A DNA stretch of 64,000 nt from positions 806,001-870,000 of the forward strand of contig JAOWBW010000488.1 in assembly GCA_026119855.1 (NCBI GenBank), read 5' to 3'. The notes beneath the pieces are model-generated. The model was not told the origin of the DNA. It was given only the letters and a program-made list of their open reading frames with translations, and did not search any database. Of the stretch, positions 1-11,192 are shown piece by piece (positions within the stretch are counted from its first letter, which is position 1; the number at the start of each line of letters is the position of its first letter). The position numbers and the translations under genes are program-made. The DNA is from Campanula takesimana. Its lineage: Eukaryota > Streptophyta > Magnoliopsida > Asterales > Campanulaceae.

Positions 1-1
1 C

Positions 2-367
2 TTACCTACCTTCAGGGTGTCCAATTATGACGAGGTGGTCAATGAATACAACCGACTCCTAGACCTAGACCTAGTTGAAGCAAAAAGGCTGACGGCTCAA
101 CTCAGAATGATAAACTATAAGCAGAGGACCAAGGCCTACCATGACAGCAAGGTAAAGAAAAGAGTTTTTGAAGTCGGTGACTGGGTACTCAGAAAGATCG
201 AGTCGACACACTTGAAGGCTCAGCAAAATAAACTCTCTCCAAATTGGGAAGGTCCCTACATTGTTACTCACCTTATCAGAGAAGGAACCTACATGCTCAA
301 AACTCCAGAAGGAAAGGAGCTTAAACACCCATGGCATTCGGAACACTTGAGGAAATACTACCAGTAA
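2..367 (+). CDS. Ty3/gypsy polyprotein, C-terminal end of integrase (partial)
   Basis: The frame is open from the window edge to a TAA at 365-367, so no start is present here. The roughly 120 residues match the end of plant gypsy integrases: a helical stretch, then FEVGDWVLRKI, a KLSPNWEGPYIV segment and a final HPWHSEHLRKYYQ. In this family the region follows the catalytic core and helps bind DNA. There is no stop or frameshift in the visible part, so this end of the element may be fairly young, although the antisense genes downstream are damaged. Confidence 0.88.
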   Translation, partial: LPTFRVSNYDEVVNEYNRLLDLDLVEAKRLTAQLRMINYKQRTKAYHDSKVKKRVFEVGDWVLRKIESTHLKAQQNKLSPNWEGPYIVTHLIREGTYMLKTPEGKELKHPWHSEHLRKYYQ

Positions 368-570
368 CTCCTCGGCACCCTATCTATCCTTTTTACTTTC
401 TAGATTAGATTTTCAGTCTTTAGTTCATAGCATTTATCAAATTAGATATTCCTTTATTATTATTAATAAAAGTTTTCCTTCTTACAACTGATTCTTGAGC
501 ACGGTCCAAGCATTACTTAGCAATGCCGAGATCGTCATTCCGAGTTAAGACGTAAACATCACGACTCAAG

Positions 571-906
571 ACATTCAAAACCTAATTCTGTCCGTTAGTG
601 CTCTCAAATTTGGGTTAAGATTAATACATCTAGTTCCCACGACAATTTGAGACTAACCACGAATTAGTTCTTATAAGCCGAGCTCCTAACGCTCATCACG
701 GTCATAACGGTGAACGACCACGGCCTACGAACATAGCCTAACTCGGCTACATTCAAAACCTAATTCTGTCCGTTAGTACTCTAAAATTTGGGTTAAGATT
801 AATACATCTAGTTCCCATGACAATTTGAGACTAACCACGAATTAGTTCTTATAAACCGAGCTCCTAACGCTCGTCACGGTCATAATGGTGAACGACCACG
901 GCCTAC
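571..906. repeat. 178-bp tandem repeat between pol and 3' LTR
   Basis: Two copies, starting at 571 and 749, are nearly identical over most of their length; the second stops at about 906. Both begin with ACATTCAAAACC and end with CGACCACGGCCTAC. They lie in the untranslated stretch after pol, where Retand elements are known to carry an expandable tandem repeat. The rest of 368-1173 holds no coding frame that I recognise. Confidence 0.85.
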
Positions 907-1173
907 AGTACAAGCCTAAACCAGCTGGCATATCTCGTTGCTTCAGACTGTTAAGACATCTCAAACCGAGAAGTGACATGAACAAATAACGATATAACAC
1001 TTGCGCAACAAGCTATGGAAACGGGATAAACACCTCAAACCGAGGTATACAAATCCATACAAATAACAAGTGTCTAGACTCCCCCAAGCACTCTGGGCCG
1101 AGTCACATAAATACTCAAAACAAGAAAAAATTGTTTTAGCCTACCCGGCTTACAAGGACATTCCAAAGTTTAA

Positions 1174-3973
1174 CTAATCAATACCAGCATCGGCTTCCTC
1201 CCCAACTCGGGCAATCAGATCATCAAGGTTCCCTGCTTCAACCGGCGAAGGGACCCACGGCGGGTTACCTGCCTTGCGATCTTGGCTTTGAATCACCCTC
1301 AGACCCTTGTCAGGATAAGGGATCAGAGAATGAGCAGCTCGACCCTCAACCCCATATGCATCCTGATTATAAAGACGGGCAAGCTTATCCAAGGTTATGT
1401 CCACTTCGGGGTTGATCCAGAGAAGACGAGATAAATTAGACCAGGCATCATTGTAGGTAGTGCCGACCTCATCCAGGACCGCCGCCTTCATTGCTGGTCT
1501 GCTCTTAAAAGCCTCTACTGCTTGCTTCTCTCGGCTTGAAATGCTTTCTTCCAGTAGGGCGAGCCTCTCTTCAGCAGCGTTTTTCTCCAACACAAGACCC
1601 TCCGCTCGAAGATGCTCCCTTTCAAGGTCGGCCTTCGCCGCATCAGTCTCCCCCTTCGCTGCCTGGACCACCGCCTCAGCTCTCCGGACCGTCTCATCGG
1701 CGTCCGCCGACTTGTCCGCCGCCTTCTTTATCTCAGCCTCAAATGAAAGCTTCTCCCTCTCAAGAATCTCCACTCTTTCCTTCAACTCGGCATTAGAAGC
1801 ACGGAGAGGCCCGACTTCATCCTCCAACTTCCTGGCGTTGCTTATAGCAAGTTGCATCAGAGCGTACTCGTGCTGCGCTATAGAAGCAAGCTACAGAAAG
1901 AAAAGCGAAACGTCAAAAGTTGTCAAAAATCATGGGGCAGTTAATGAAGCACAAAGTACCTCGCTAATGAGTAAGCCCTTGCGGTTTCTGAGTTGAGTGG
2001 AGGTCGGCCTGGTGTCCACCAACCTTTGAATAGTTCGCTGGTTCATGGCTCTCTTGATGACGGCCGCGCCAAGCATAAGGCCAGGACCGGAGCGAATGGA
2101 ATCGTCAATATCCGGTATTATCACCACATTTCCAAAGGCATTGGACAGATCGTTGATGTCAGCTTCAGTAGGGACCGATGCCGAAGCCGAACCGCGGGTC
2201 GAAGGGGTCCTCTTAGAAGGAGGCTCCGTAACATCCCCAACCTCTTCCAACGGCCTCTTCACTCGATGGCCTGCCTAGTCCACCTCTATCTCGATGTGCT
2301 GGCCCAGACTTTGGCCCAGCGTAGGATTAACACCCACCTCGACCTCCTTATCCACAACCTCAATCTCGTCTCCTTCTCCACCAGCTTCAACTTGGACAAC
2401 CGGAGGACCGGTGGGAATAACAACACCTCCCTTTGACTGCAACTCCATTTGCCTGGCCGCCATGTCAGAATGACGCTTCTCTACGCCGTGGGTATGCGAT
2501 AACTTTTCTTCCTTCTAGCCGCCATCGCGGGGTCGAATTCCTCTTCATCAATAAATTGGATATCCTCCATTGAAAGATCTGCATGAAAAGGAGGGTTCAT
2601 GAGCGCCATTGAAACAATATAAAACTAGGAAGGTGTGGAAATGACAAATATGAAAAGGAAGTTACATCCTATAATGTCCTGGGATTTGAGGCATTTGTCG
2701 GCCTCCCTTTTGCACACTAGGCAGTCGGAATGAAAGACCAAGTTGGGATGAATCACCCAGCCCGGGAAGCGACTTCCTCTCTCGACCTCCACCACCGGGA
2801 GAATGCCCGCGATAGGCCCTCTCATCAGACCGGCCTGGACGTGGAATCTGAAGTCGATCTCAGTCTTAGACCAATCCAATGTAGCAACCATGGCAAATTC
2901 TTCTAGTCTTTTTATCAAAGCAGCGCTCCAATCGGGACGGTGGACTGCTGAAGGCTTAACTGGGTCTCTATCAGGACCTAAGAACTCCCAACCCTGACGG
3001 CTCTCCACTTTAATAACATGTTTGTTCCAACCAGTCACCTTATTCACAAAACTCGAAATGGGAATCATGAGTTTGGGCTTATTAGGGTCAAATTTAATAG
3101 TGATGGTTCGGGACAATGAATTATACGAAGACTGGAAAAAATGATAGAAAGCCGACATGCAAGGCTCGAAGCCAAGACCACGGCAAAGAATTATGAATCC
3201 AGTCAGGTACCTCACGGCGTTTGCACCCAGTTGGGCCGGGACAATATTCCATTCCTCCAGGTACTCATTGATAAAAAGGTCAAGGGGAAGCTGAAGCCCA
3301 AGCTGAAACTGTTTGTAGTAGAATGGGATAAACGCGTCATCATAGTAGAACCTCCTAACCTCCGCCTCACTAGCAAACGGTTGGGCTTTACTATAGAACA
3401 GCTTAAACTCTCTCCTATCCACCCCGTAATTGTCATAAAGGTCCTTGATCATAGCAGCACCGCCAGAAGGGTGCCTACGACGAACTGAGCCGGAGGGATC
3501 CGCCTCATCTCGACCTCTCCCGGGGGCCACGGCTTCCTCTCCAAATCTATCCACTATCCTTCCTGAAGCGCCTTCCTCAGCCATACCTGCAGCAACCAAG
3601 AGGTTAGAGTCATCCCGCGATGAGGACGAGGTGACCTTCCCCCCGATTCAACTACTGGGGCCAAGGAAGGACCCTCAAAACGAGATCGAAAGGCCGATTT
3701 ATCTTTAACATAGTGAAGAAAAATGTGGTTTATAACGGCATCAAGGGTATTAAGGAGTACGACGCCATCAGCACAACCTGGGAGGGCCTTAGGGGCAAAC
3801 AAACCTGAAGGATACCTCAAATCATCCCTAGGGGTCTTATTAAAAAACAACAGGTCACTTATTGCCATTAGAGATAACATTTTCCAAATTCCTTTGGATA
3901 GCATATAAATCCTATTATTCCGCTCGTAGAAGCCAAATATGGCGTCGGGATCAAGGTGTGGGGTACCGAGCAT
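1174..3973 (-). pseudogene. Antisense gene (aORF) of the Tat element, PF04195-like domain plus coiled coil, degenerate
   Basis: Antisense coding sequence, read from 3973 down to 1174. The front (about 3973-2665) resembles the plant 'putative gypsy type transposon' domain (Pfam PF04195), with a PLDLFINEYLEEW segment and a GFIILCRGLGFEP segment. The tail (about 1890-1174) is a heptad-rich, Glu/Ala/Lys-rich coiled coil followed by a conserved-looking DAWSNLSRLLW block. Two introns fit in frame: 2665-2579 (GTAACT to GCAG) and 1959-1891 (GTACTT to CTGTAG). Damage seen: a frame change at the C run 3639-3644, another near 2495, and a stop at 2275-2277. A TATA-like site lies near 4295. The function of aORF proteins is not established. 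The exact 5' end is uncertain. Confidence 0.7.
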
Positions 3974-4290
3974 ATCAGGAGGAATAGCTAGATTTTTTCT
4001 AAAACCTACTCACTCAGATACGAAAAATCAAGCACGAAAAATAGGAACTTCAAAGCCCTAGAACCTCAACAATGGCAGAAAGAGGGAAAAAGGCGAAAAA
4101 GTCAGAACAGTACCTTTGTCGGAAATATGATCGGAGGAAAAGGATTAGCCGACGGAGTAAATGAAGATGATCGGAGCGGAACAGAGAATTTTGCAACGGG
4201 AATCGATGACTTTGAAGACTAGCCGGAAACGGGGGCACTGTTTCTCTGTTGAAAATTTGAAAATGTGAAACTTCGAGGGTTTTTGGGTCT

Positions 4291-4299
4291 GTATATAGG
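4291..4299 (-). promoter_or_regulatory. TATA-like box for the antisense aORF
   Basis: Read on the minus strand this is CCTATATAC, about 320 bp before the first recognisable aORF codon at 3973. A leader, possibly with an intron, would fill the gap. Position and sequence fit an RNA polymerase II promoter, but there is no direct evidence of transcription. Confidence 0.45.
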
Positions 4300-4953
4300 G
4301 CGGGTCGAATAGGTATGATTCGGGCTAACCCGGTTCTAACCCGTGATCCATGGGTTGCACGGAAACCCATGAACCCATCATGACTCGCATTTAATGGGCC
4401 ATGTTTTTGAGGTAAATGTCACATCACTGACATGTGCGCTGTACGGAGTAAAGGAAAGGTAAACGATTGAAATAACCGTCATTTGAAAAACACGAACGGA
4501 CCGCCAATACTAGATTGACACATGGCAGCCGAGACCTACGTCAAAAATGCCAGTCGGCTTCGAAAAGCATAAACACTTCGGCTAGACAGGTCGACACGGA
4601 AGGGTCCTGCGCATGGACGTAACCGACACCACGATGATGGACCGACACCCCCAATAGTATCGGAAGATAAGACGAGACCTAGATGAGAAAAGTTCAGGGG
4701 TAGGTCGAGGTCAGGCGATCGGCATTACTTTAAGACGACATCATGAGACGAGTGATAACAGGTTAAGGATCAAAGGTCATGCAGGATGCAAGGAATTCAA
4801 GCCATGGAGTCAAATAACAATCAAAGCAAAGGTATCTAAAAGGATAAAATCCCATTATATGTATATAACAAAAAGGACCCCCACAATGAGGCCGGGGGCC
4901 TGACCTATACAAAAAAGGAAAACAGAAACTACTGAGTCATCCTAACTAAAGAT

Positions 4954-5325
4954 TCAAGAAAGATCACAATCTTGATCTTGGTCTTCATTATCCTCCTCCC
5001 ACTCAACGTCTCCATCATACCCATATTCATCAATAATGATGGGTTCGGGATCAACCTCACTGTCATCTTCATCATCATCATCCTCGTCCTCATCCTCTGA
5101 CTCTTCTGCATCAGAAGCATCGTCGGAGAATTCATCAACGGGGTCCGGCTCCGAGTATTCGCCATTACTATCGGACGGTGATTCTTCCGCCGGAAAAGAG
5201 GAACGTTTCTTGGATGGAAACATTGAACCATCGTTGTTCAAAGAATCATAATTCCCAACCTAATTTTCTGATTATGTACTCACTTCTTCTGGGAATGCAT
5301 CGTCGTATTTCCTCTTTGGAGCCAT
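4954..5325 (-). CDS. Small acidic antisense protein of the Tat element (predicted two exons)
   Basis: I do not recognise this protein. An ATG at 5325-5323 opens a 14-residue first exon that begins MAPKRKY. It ends at a strong donor (GTGAGT from 5283). An AG at 5210-5209 would rejoin the frame to a long open stretch ending at 4954. That stretch is rich in Ser, Glu and Asp, with a nearly unbroken acidic run in the middle and an acidic tail. A short basic head with a long acidic body is typical of nuclear or histone-binding proteins, but that is inference. An alternative unspliced start lies at 5241. A TATAAATAG box sits about 90 bp upstream of the ATG. The gene is separate from the aORF, about 1 kb away and nearer the LTR. 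Confidence 0.5.
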
Positions 5326-5410
5326 CTTTGAATTTTTCGTGGAATTTGGAATGTTCTTGAAGAATTCTGGAAGGAGAAGGTAAGATGGAAAATAACCAAT
5401 AGACAGATCG

Positions 5411-5420
5411 TCTATTTATA
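5411..5420 (-). promoter_or_regulatory. TATA box of the acidic antisense gene
   Basis: On the minus strand the sequence reads TATAAATAGA, a near-ideal plant TATA box, about 85-95 bp upstream of the ATG at 5325. It lies outside the LTR, so it would drive transcription independently of the retrotransposon promoter. Confidence 0.6.
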
Positions 5421-5665
5421 CCCCTAGAATATGAGGGGGTGGGGAGTTTATCAATGCTACTCATAATTGGAGTGCAATTAATGGAGCCTTCGTTTTCCAA
5501 GAAGAGCAATGATTCCACCTGAATCAAATCTACAGTGACGTCAGCAAGTCCAGGCAAAAAAGGATTTTTGGCGGCTGCAGGTCAAATCAACATAAATGAA
5601 GTGCAAAGCAAGTACAAGGGGCACAGTTCCTACTCAGAATGCCGAGATAGAAATTCGGGGGCCAC

Positions 5666-6322
5666 TGAACGACATAAACCAATTTGGCTAAAGGGGACCC
5701 ATAAACACTGGGCTCACATACCATAAGGCCTATCCAAAGATGCCCACAATCTTATATGCCCACATATATCAGGCCGAACAGGCAGCCCTTGCCTAGGCCG
5801 AGTTCAAGAGGCCTAATCCCTAGCCGGCCTCCAGGATGATCCGAGCTGGATGACGGGTCGAGTTATATCAACAACCTCCCATTATCACAGGGAGTCCACT
5901 TACAGAGTTTGATTACAACTCTAATAGTGAAGATCCTTATCTGAACAAGGATATCTCTTCTACAAGGCAACTGGGATACCAATGATCCTTATCCGGAGTC
6001 TATCTCCAAGGAATACGAGTCCCACAGTAATACGGGCTCCCTGACTTTCTTAACAAGTTAGGACTCATTCACCCGCGCCTTTAAAAACAGGTCCTCACAA
6101 CAGGAGATAGGTAATGAACTCTTTGGCTCTAAACTAGTCAATTGATTTCTCTATTTCATATCACCCGTATTCTTACTCTCACGCCGGAGGGCCTTTGCCG
6201 GTGAAGCCCCGGCGCAGTTTACGTTTGTTCATTGTGCGCAGATCCGAACGGGGAGATCTCATTGCTGGATTTATCCGAACCGCTAGACGGAGGGCTGATC
6301 CGACACGTTTCTGGCAGCATCA
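5666..6322 (+). repeat. 3' LTR of the Tat-like element
   Basis: A G-rich tract (ATTCGGGGGCCAC) ends at 5665 and the LTR begins TGAACGACATAAACC. It ends GGCAGCATCA at 6322. The ends are fixed by comparison with the solo LTR of the same family at 30857-31597, which has a perfect target duplication. A TTTAAAAA promoter-like site lies near 6082, followed by a GC-rich segment. The length is 657 bp. The flanking bases TTGGG should also be found before the missing 5' LTR. Confidence 0.85.
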
Positions 6323-7317
6323 TTGGGAGATAGGGATGGATGGGGAAGAGGGAAAATAAAGTGGGGGAAGACAGAGAAGACGATGGAAAAGATGGTGAAG
6401 ATCGAAGAAGACGATGGAGGAGTAGGGCTGACTCGGGAATGGGGGATGACACATATATTGTCGACGAGTGAGAGGTGACCTAACTTAATGGAAGGAAGGA
6501 GATGGTGTGACATGGTGGATACCGGCGGTGGTTGGGTCCGGGGGAGGTGGCGGCGGAGGAGATGAGTTTGGGATGAGAAGAAGATGAACATTTGGCTTTA
6601 TAATGAAAGAAGTTCACAAAGAGTGCGTTACCAGTTTTTGTTATTCACAATTTAGTTCATTCTTTGTTTATAAAATAAATTACATTTAAAAAACCAATAT
6701 ATAAGTTTAACAATTTAACCCTCAATAATTCAACTCAACATTTAGCTAAAAAAGGTATACTTTGCTGTTATTCACAATTTAGTTCATCCTTTCCAAATTG
6801 AGAACCTGCGTTAGATGGTAGCTAAAAAATGTATACTTTGTTGTTTTTATATATAAAGATAAATATTTACAAAACAAGTCTGTCTATGATTTAAGACAAA
6901 CTAGTTTCCCCAAAAATATTGTGTCCTTTAAAGTCGTTAACAAAAATGTCGGATTTTTTAAAGTGTGTTAAACCTATAAATACAAATTAGTTTTATAGAG
7001 ATATTTATAAAACTAGTGTTACTCCCGTACGATGCAAGGAGTGTTATTAAATATTATTTGATAATAATAACAATATTTTCAAATCCTTAGGACTTCTAAT
7101 TCTTGATCAATTTAAGTAAGTTGGCCACTACAGAAAATAGGTTTTTTGAAAATAAGCTCAAACATACAATAATTGATCTCGACTTTTATCAATCATCATG
7201 CATAGGAGATCATTAACGAAAATTGTCGTCTTTTATATCGGAAAGGGGCCCTCTCTCAGATGGCCTTAATGACATTCTTGGAATCAACACTTTTGTACGA
7301 ATATTGTTAGTCGAAAG
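6323..7317. other. Intergenic stretch between retrotransposons
   Basis: I see no gene. The first 280 bp are purine-rich on the plus strand. Their minus-strand frames are open only because of Pro/Ser-rich low complexity. The rest is AT-rich, with a short phrase (ATTCACAATTTAGTTCATCC-like) repeated at about 6641 and 6770. Confidence 0.5.
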
Positions 7318-8150
7318 TGTTGGTGTTGGTGTCCTAGGCACGTTTGTTCAAACGTTGTATATGTTATCATTAAGGATAAAGAGATATCCTGATTATTATT
7401 GTTGTTCATGTTACTCATAATAATCTCCGTCCCTAGTACTTGTTTGGCACTAGTATAAATGCTAAATGATCATGGGATGATCATGTTAGATTTATGGGTA
7501 CTTGTTTGAAACAAGGTACTGGACATGACCCGCAGTATGAGATTTATGTCATGGTCAATGTCATAAATATATATATCTCATATTAGTTATGTCATTTGAA
7601 TCCTTAGACATGAAGTTATTATAATCTTTCACTTGATGAACATTATGTTTGACATATTCAAACGCTACCCTTAACCGGGTGGTTATAAAGGATATGATTG
7701 GCATAATCGAATTCACGTAAGGAAGAATAATAAGCTAAATGGATTTGTCCCTCTTCAATGGATTTGTCCCTCTTCGGAGAGATGTCAAGCTTGGGCCCCT
7801 CGTAGAATGATATTGATGAAATGTTCGCCCGAACTCAAATAAATTGATTGGATCATTGTCATTTGAATTATCAACATATTCAGTATCGAGAAAGTATTGA
7901 GCAAAAGACAAGTTGACTTATGACCATGACTTGTGTTCAATGACATCATACACAAAGGGATTGTGACATGTTCTAAAGGAATACGAACTTGTATCTAGTT
8001 TCACTATTTGGGTAGGTATGACGGTTTGCTCACCTAATCATATCTTATGGATTCATGTTTGAACCCATTGCCAACTTAGTGTAATCCTACACATTAGAAC
8101 GAATCTAAAAGGACTGAATTGAAATTTGGAAAAAGTGCATATTTTTGGTC

Positions 8151-8277
8151 TGGCACAACCGTGCCAGAATATAAGACACGACCATGCCAGATTATAGTGC
8201 ACGACCGTGCCAATAATGGACGGCAGGTGCGCACCATTTGGCACGACCGTGCCAGATTATGGTGCACGACCGTGCCA
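8151..8277. promoter_or_regulatory. Cluster of five 16-bp dyads in the copia LTR
   Basis: Five near-copies of TGGCACGACCGTGCCA start at about 8151, 8173, 8197, 8239 and 8262. Each has 7-bp inverted arms around a 2-bp centre. They lie just upstream of the LTR TATA-like site and recur at 25001-25130 in the 3' LTR. The arrangement resembles enhancer clusters in U3. Sirevirus copia LTRs are known to carry CG-rich palindromic repeats upstream of their promoters. Function here is inferred. Confidence 0.7.
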
Positions 8278-8360
8278 GAGTTGTCGGGCCAAAAACACTG
8301 CATCTTAATTTTCTGACGAGATTTAGGTTTCCTAAGTCCTTAAGGGTTAATGATTAGGGC

Positions 8361-8370
8361 CTATTTAAAC
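8361..8370 (+). promoter_or_regulatory. TATA-like box of the copia LTR
   Basis: CTATTTAAAC lies about 445 bp before the LTR end and directly after the dyad cluster. It is the best promoter candidate in this LTR and is conserved in the 3' copy near 25210. Confidence 0.5.
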
Positions 8371-8808
8371 ATCCCTTCAGCAGTCATTAAGCAAGTAATT
8401 ATGAGTGCCTCCAAAGGGTTTTGAGAGGTTATTTTCTTGTTCTAATATCCCAAAAAGTGAAGAACAAGAATATTCCTAAATTCCATATAGTTCTTATAAT
8501 TATGAAAGCGTGTTTCATAATTTGGTCTAGCAACCAAGATCAAGTGTTCTTGATATTCGTTCGTGGTGTGGATATCGCTAGAGGGTGAAACTTATCATCT
8601 TCAAAGTTCGTGTTCTTGCTATGTTCATGATCAAGCTTTCAAGCCTCCATCGAATTCAAGGTTGTTGAAGAAACGCATCAAGGGTTAGTATTCCTATATT
8701 CATTGTAGATGTATTTGACTTAATCATATGAATGGATCTATGGGCTTTGGGTTTCATAAAATTTTAAATGCTATTTTCCGCTGCGCATGTGTCTAGGAAA
8801 CCCAACAG

Positions 8809-8820
8809 TGGTATCAGAGC
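8809..8820 (+). other. Primer binding site (initiator Met tRNA type)
   Basis: TGGTATCAGAGC follows the LTR end by one base. This is the standard copia primer site complementary to the 3' end of the initiator methionine tRNA. Confidence 0.95.
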
Positions 8821-10298
8821 CCGTTCATGTTTATTATTTTAATACATAATCATGTTGTGTGTATATAAATTGTTTGTTTATGTGCCTAGCATGATTTGAA
8901 TATTGGGATTATGATGTTGTATGTGTGATATGCGTTTATGTGGTTTATTGTTTTCATAACTTTAATCGCACTATTCAATCGCAATAAAAATTATGTTGGA
9001 TTTAAATTGTTGAATTATCAATTTTTGATTGGATCAAAGTTTTGATAATTCAAGAGATTCATGAATAAATTGTTTATTCAAGGTTTTGATGATCATGGTG
9101 ATTAGATCACTAAGAACACCAAATCCTAATTGAATCGGGAAAACAATTTTTGAAATAAAATTTGGAACTTTAAAATTTGGAATTTTCAAGGGGTCCGACC
9201 GGACCTATCCCTTGACCCGGCCGGACCTAGGGTTTGGCGCGGGCGGGGCTTAGGGTTTGGGTGTGGATCTTGGGTTTAATTTTTTTATTTGTTTTAAGTC
9301 TTGTGATTCTAAGATTGGATCAAGGTTTGGATGGCTAATCTGCGTTCATAGAGATTGTGTTTCCCAAACTTGACCGCATTCAAAGATTCAAAGATAAAAC
9401 GAAGTTAGAATTATGAAGAGTTCATAATTGCTAAAATTGAGAAACAAAGTTCTTGATTCAAAGATTGGAGATCCATGTGGAATTGTGGATGCAATTGGCC
9501 TACGTTCATCGAGACCATTTATTGCTTAGTTTCGGCCACATGGACTACTTTCTTGGTTTCTTGAATTAGTGCGGAATTGTGGATGCCTATGGTTTAGTTT
9601 CGGCCGCACTTATTGTTGTCTTGATTTGGAGATGATAACTAAAGTTCAAAGAGTCTCATCCTCATAATTATAGAGAAATTAATGACACATAAATATCATA
9701 CTTAAATTAATGGTGATTAATTTAGTGACTAAACTTGATGCTGAATATGTTTATTCTATGTGCTCATAAATGTGTTGTATGCTATATGATTTGAACCTTC
9801 TTAAAAGGTTTTAAGTCCTTCTTTGCCACGCCATGATTAAAACACTATAAGTGCAAGGGTAATTTCATGTGGGCTTGCCTCCACGAGGTGCATCGATTTT
9901 ATTCATGTATAAGCAAGATAGGTTCATTAATTGTATGTGGGCTCGCCTCCGTGAGGTGCATTAAATTGAATGGTTCCTATACGTTTAAAATGGATGAACT
10001 TAATTAGGCGTCAAAACAGTTTTGGGCCATGCTTTCTGAAATTGGATTTCTTAAAGAATCTCATAAAGGATCTAAGAGTAATTTATATTATTGACAAGAG
10101 TTTCGTCTACCTAATTAATTTAGTTTTGAGCGGTGCGCCTCCGCGTACTCAAAATTAAGTTAAAGTTGGATCTTAGCCCATTAAATTATATTATACTATT
10201 GTTGTATAAGAAGGTTGTATAATTTAGTGGGAGTAATTTTGGAAATTACACCATTATCTCTTTAATGAATAATTGGTACTTATAAAATTTTAGAATTT
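8821..10298 (+). other. Copia leader between primer site and gag
   Basis: No coding frame is recognisable. It includes a GC-rich patch at 9190-9250 with two CCGACCGGACC/CCGGCCGGACC dyads in an otherwise AT-rich region. A phrase of about 26 bp (GTGGGCTCGCCTCCGTGAGG-like) is repeated at about 9868 and 9938, with a third weaker copy near 10130. Confidence 0.6.
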
Positions 10299-10975
10299 TT
10301 GCATAATTGTAGAATAACTAATAACACTAAATCAATAACATTGCGATTGATCCTTTGGAAGGATGAGCTTCAAGAGAATGGTGCAAACTTCATGGATTGG
10401 ATCCAAAGCCTAAGAATGGTTCTAAGGCAAGAAGAAGGGTTGTACATTCTTGGTGGGCCTATTCCTAAAGAACCCAAAGCCAATGCCCATGGGGCGAAAG
10501 AGACAGTCACAAAGAAGCATGAGAATGATTCTTGGGATGTGAGTTGTCTCATACTCACGATTATGTGCTCAAGACTCCAACAAATTTTTGGAACATTTGG
10601 AAGCCTATGATATAGGCGTGGAAGTTGAAAGACATGTTTCAAGAGCAAGTTGAGCAAAAGAGGTTTGACACCAGTGTTGCTTTCGTTTATTGCAAAATAA
10701 AGTGAAGGGCAACAAGTTGGACCTCACATGCTTAAATTGAAAGGCTATGAGGAGCATCTTGAGAAACCTGGTAGTCCAATTCCATTGGAGCTAGCGACGG
10801 ATCTCATTCTTAGTTCATTTGCCTAAAATTTATAATCACCTTGTGATGGAAAATAACTTGCATGGAATTAATAAGAATTTTCCGAGTTGCATGATATGCT
10901 TAAAAAATGCGGAGAAGAAGAAAGTGGAGAATGGTTCTCCAAATGCTCATGGTTCATGAAGGAAAGGGGCCAAGT
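10299..10975 (+). pseudogene. Copia gag, degenerate
   Basis: The first 300 bp are open and read like the front of a copia gag, with GANFMDWIQSLRMVLRQEE and a following GGPIPKEPKA. After about 10610 the similarity continues in other frames, through a segment like LKGYEEHLEKPG and a final Lys-rich stretch. No zinc knuckle is intact. Gag would form the particle that packages the element RNA. Frame changes and stops make it non-functional. Confidence 0.75.
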
Positions 10976-11192
10976 GCCAAAAGAAAGGTAAGACAAGCGT
11001 TGTCAAACCTAAAGGAAATAATTGTGGTTAAAATTATAACTCTAATCGATGCAATTTGGTAAAGTGGCAATTGGATTGACCATTTAGAATTGTAGTCAAA
11101 ATTCTGGATGATCAACAAAAGGATTGGTAGTGAGACTACCACTTGGGATATTTATGTTATAAATTATTTTTTTTAAATTTAATTATTGAGTA

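Larger units (their letters stand above)
1..6322 (+). mobile_element. Ty3/gypsy Tat/Retand-like retrotransposon, 3' part
   Basis: The element enters from the left edge with the end of pol and leaves with its 3' LTR at 6322. Between them lie a tandem repeat and antisense genes. Seen directly: pol tail (2-367), 178-bp repeat (571-906), antisense coding frames (1174-3973 and 4954-5325), polypurine-like tract before 5666 and LTR 5666-6322. Established knowledge: plant Tat-lineage elements such as Retand carry extra reading frames, some antisense, between pol and the 3' LTR, and Retand also has an amplified tandem repeat there. The assignment to Tat/Retand rests on this layout plus the pol tail. 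The 5' LTR, gag and most of pol are outside the window. Confidence 0.85.
7318..8807 (+). repeat. 5' LTR of the copia element
   Basis: It starts TGTTGGTGTTGG and ends CCCAACA, and matches 24159-25362 at high identity. The length is 1490 bp. It contains a cluster of CG-rich dyads (8151-8277) about 85 bp upstream of a TATA-like CTATTTAAAC at 8361. One 19-bp phrase (AATGGATTTGTCCCTCTTC) is doubled here at about 7739 but single in the 3' copy. The five bases before it are GAAAG; the matching right-hand duplication is lost. Confidence 0.93.

Noticed and set aside
1460..3488. Plus-strand frames opposite the aORF
   Set aside because: They are mirrors of the antisense coding sequence; the minus strand has the domain and the splice sites.
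6219..6591. Minus-strand Pro/Ser-rich frames near 6.2-6.6 kb
   Set aside because: They overlap the LTR end and reflect purine-rich composition of the other strand.
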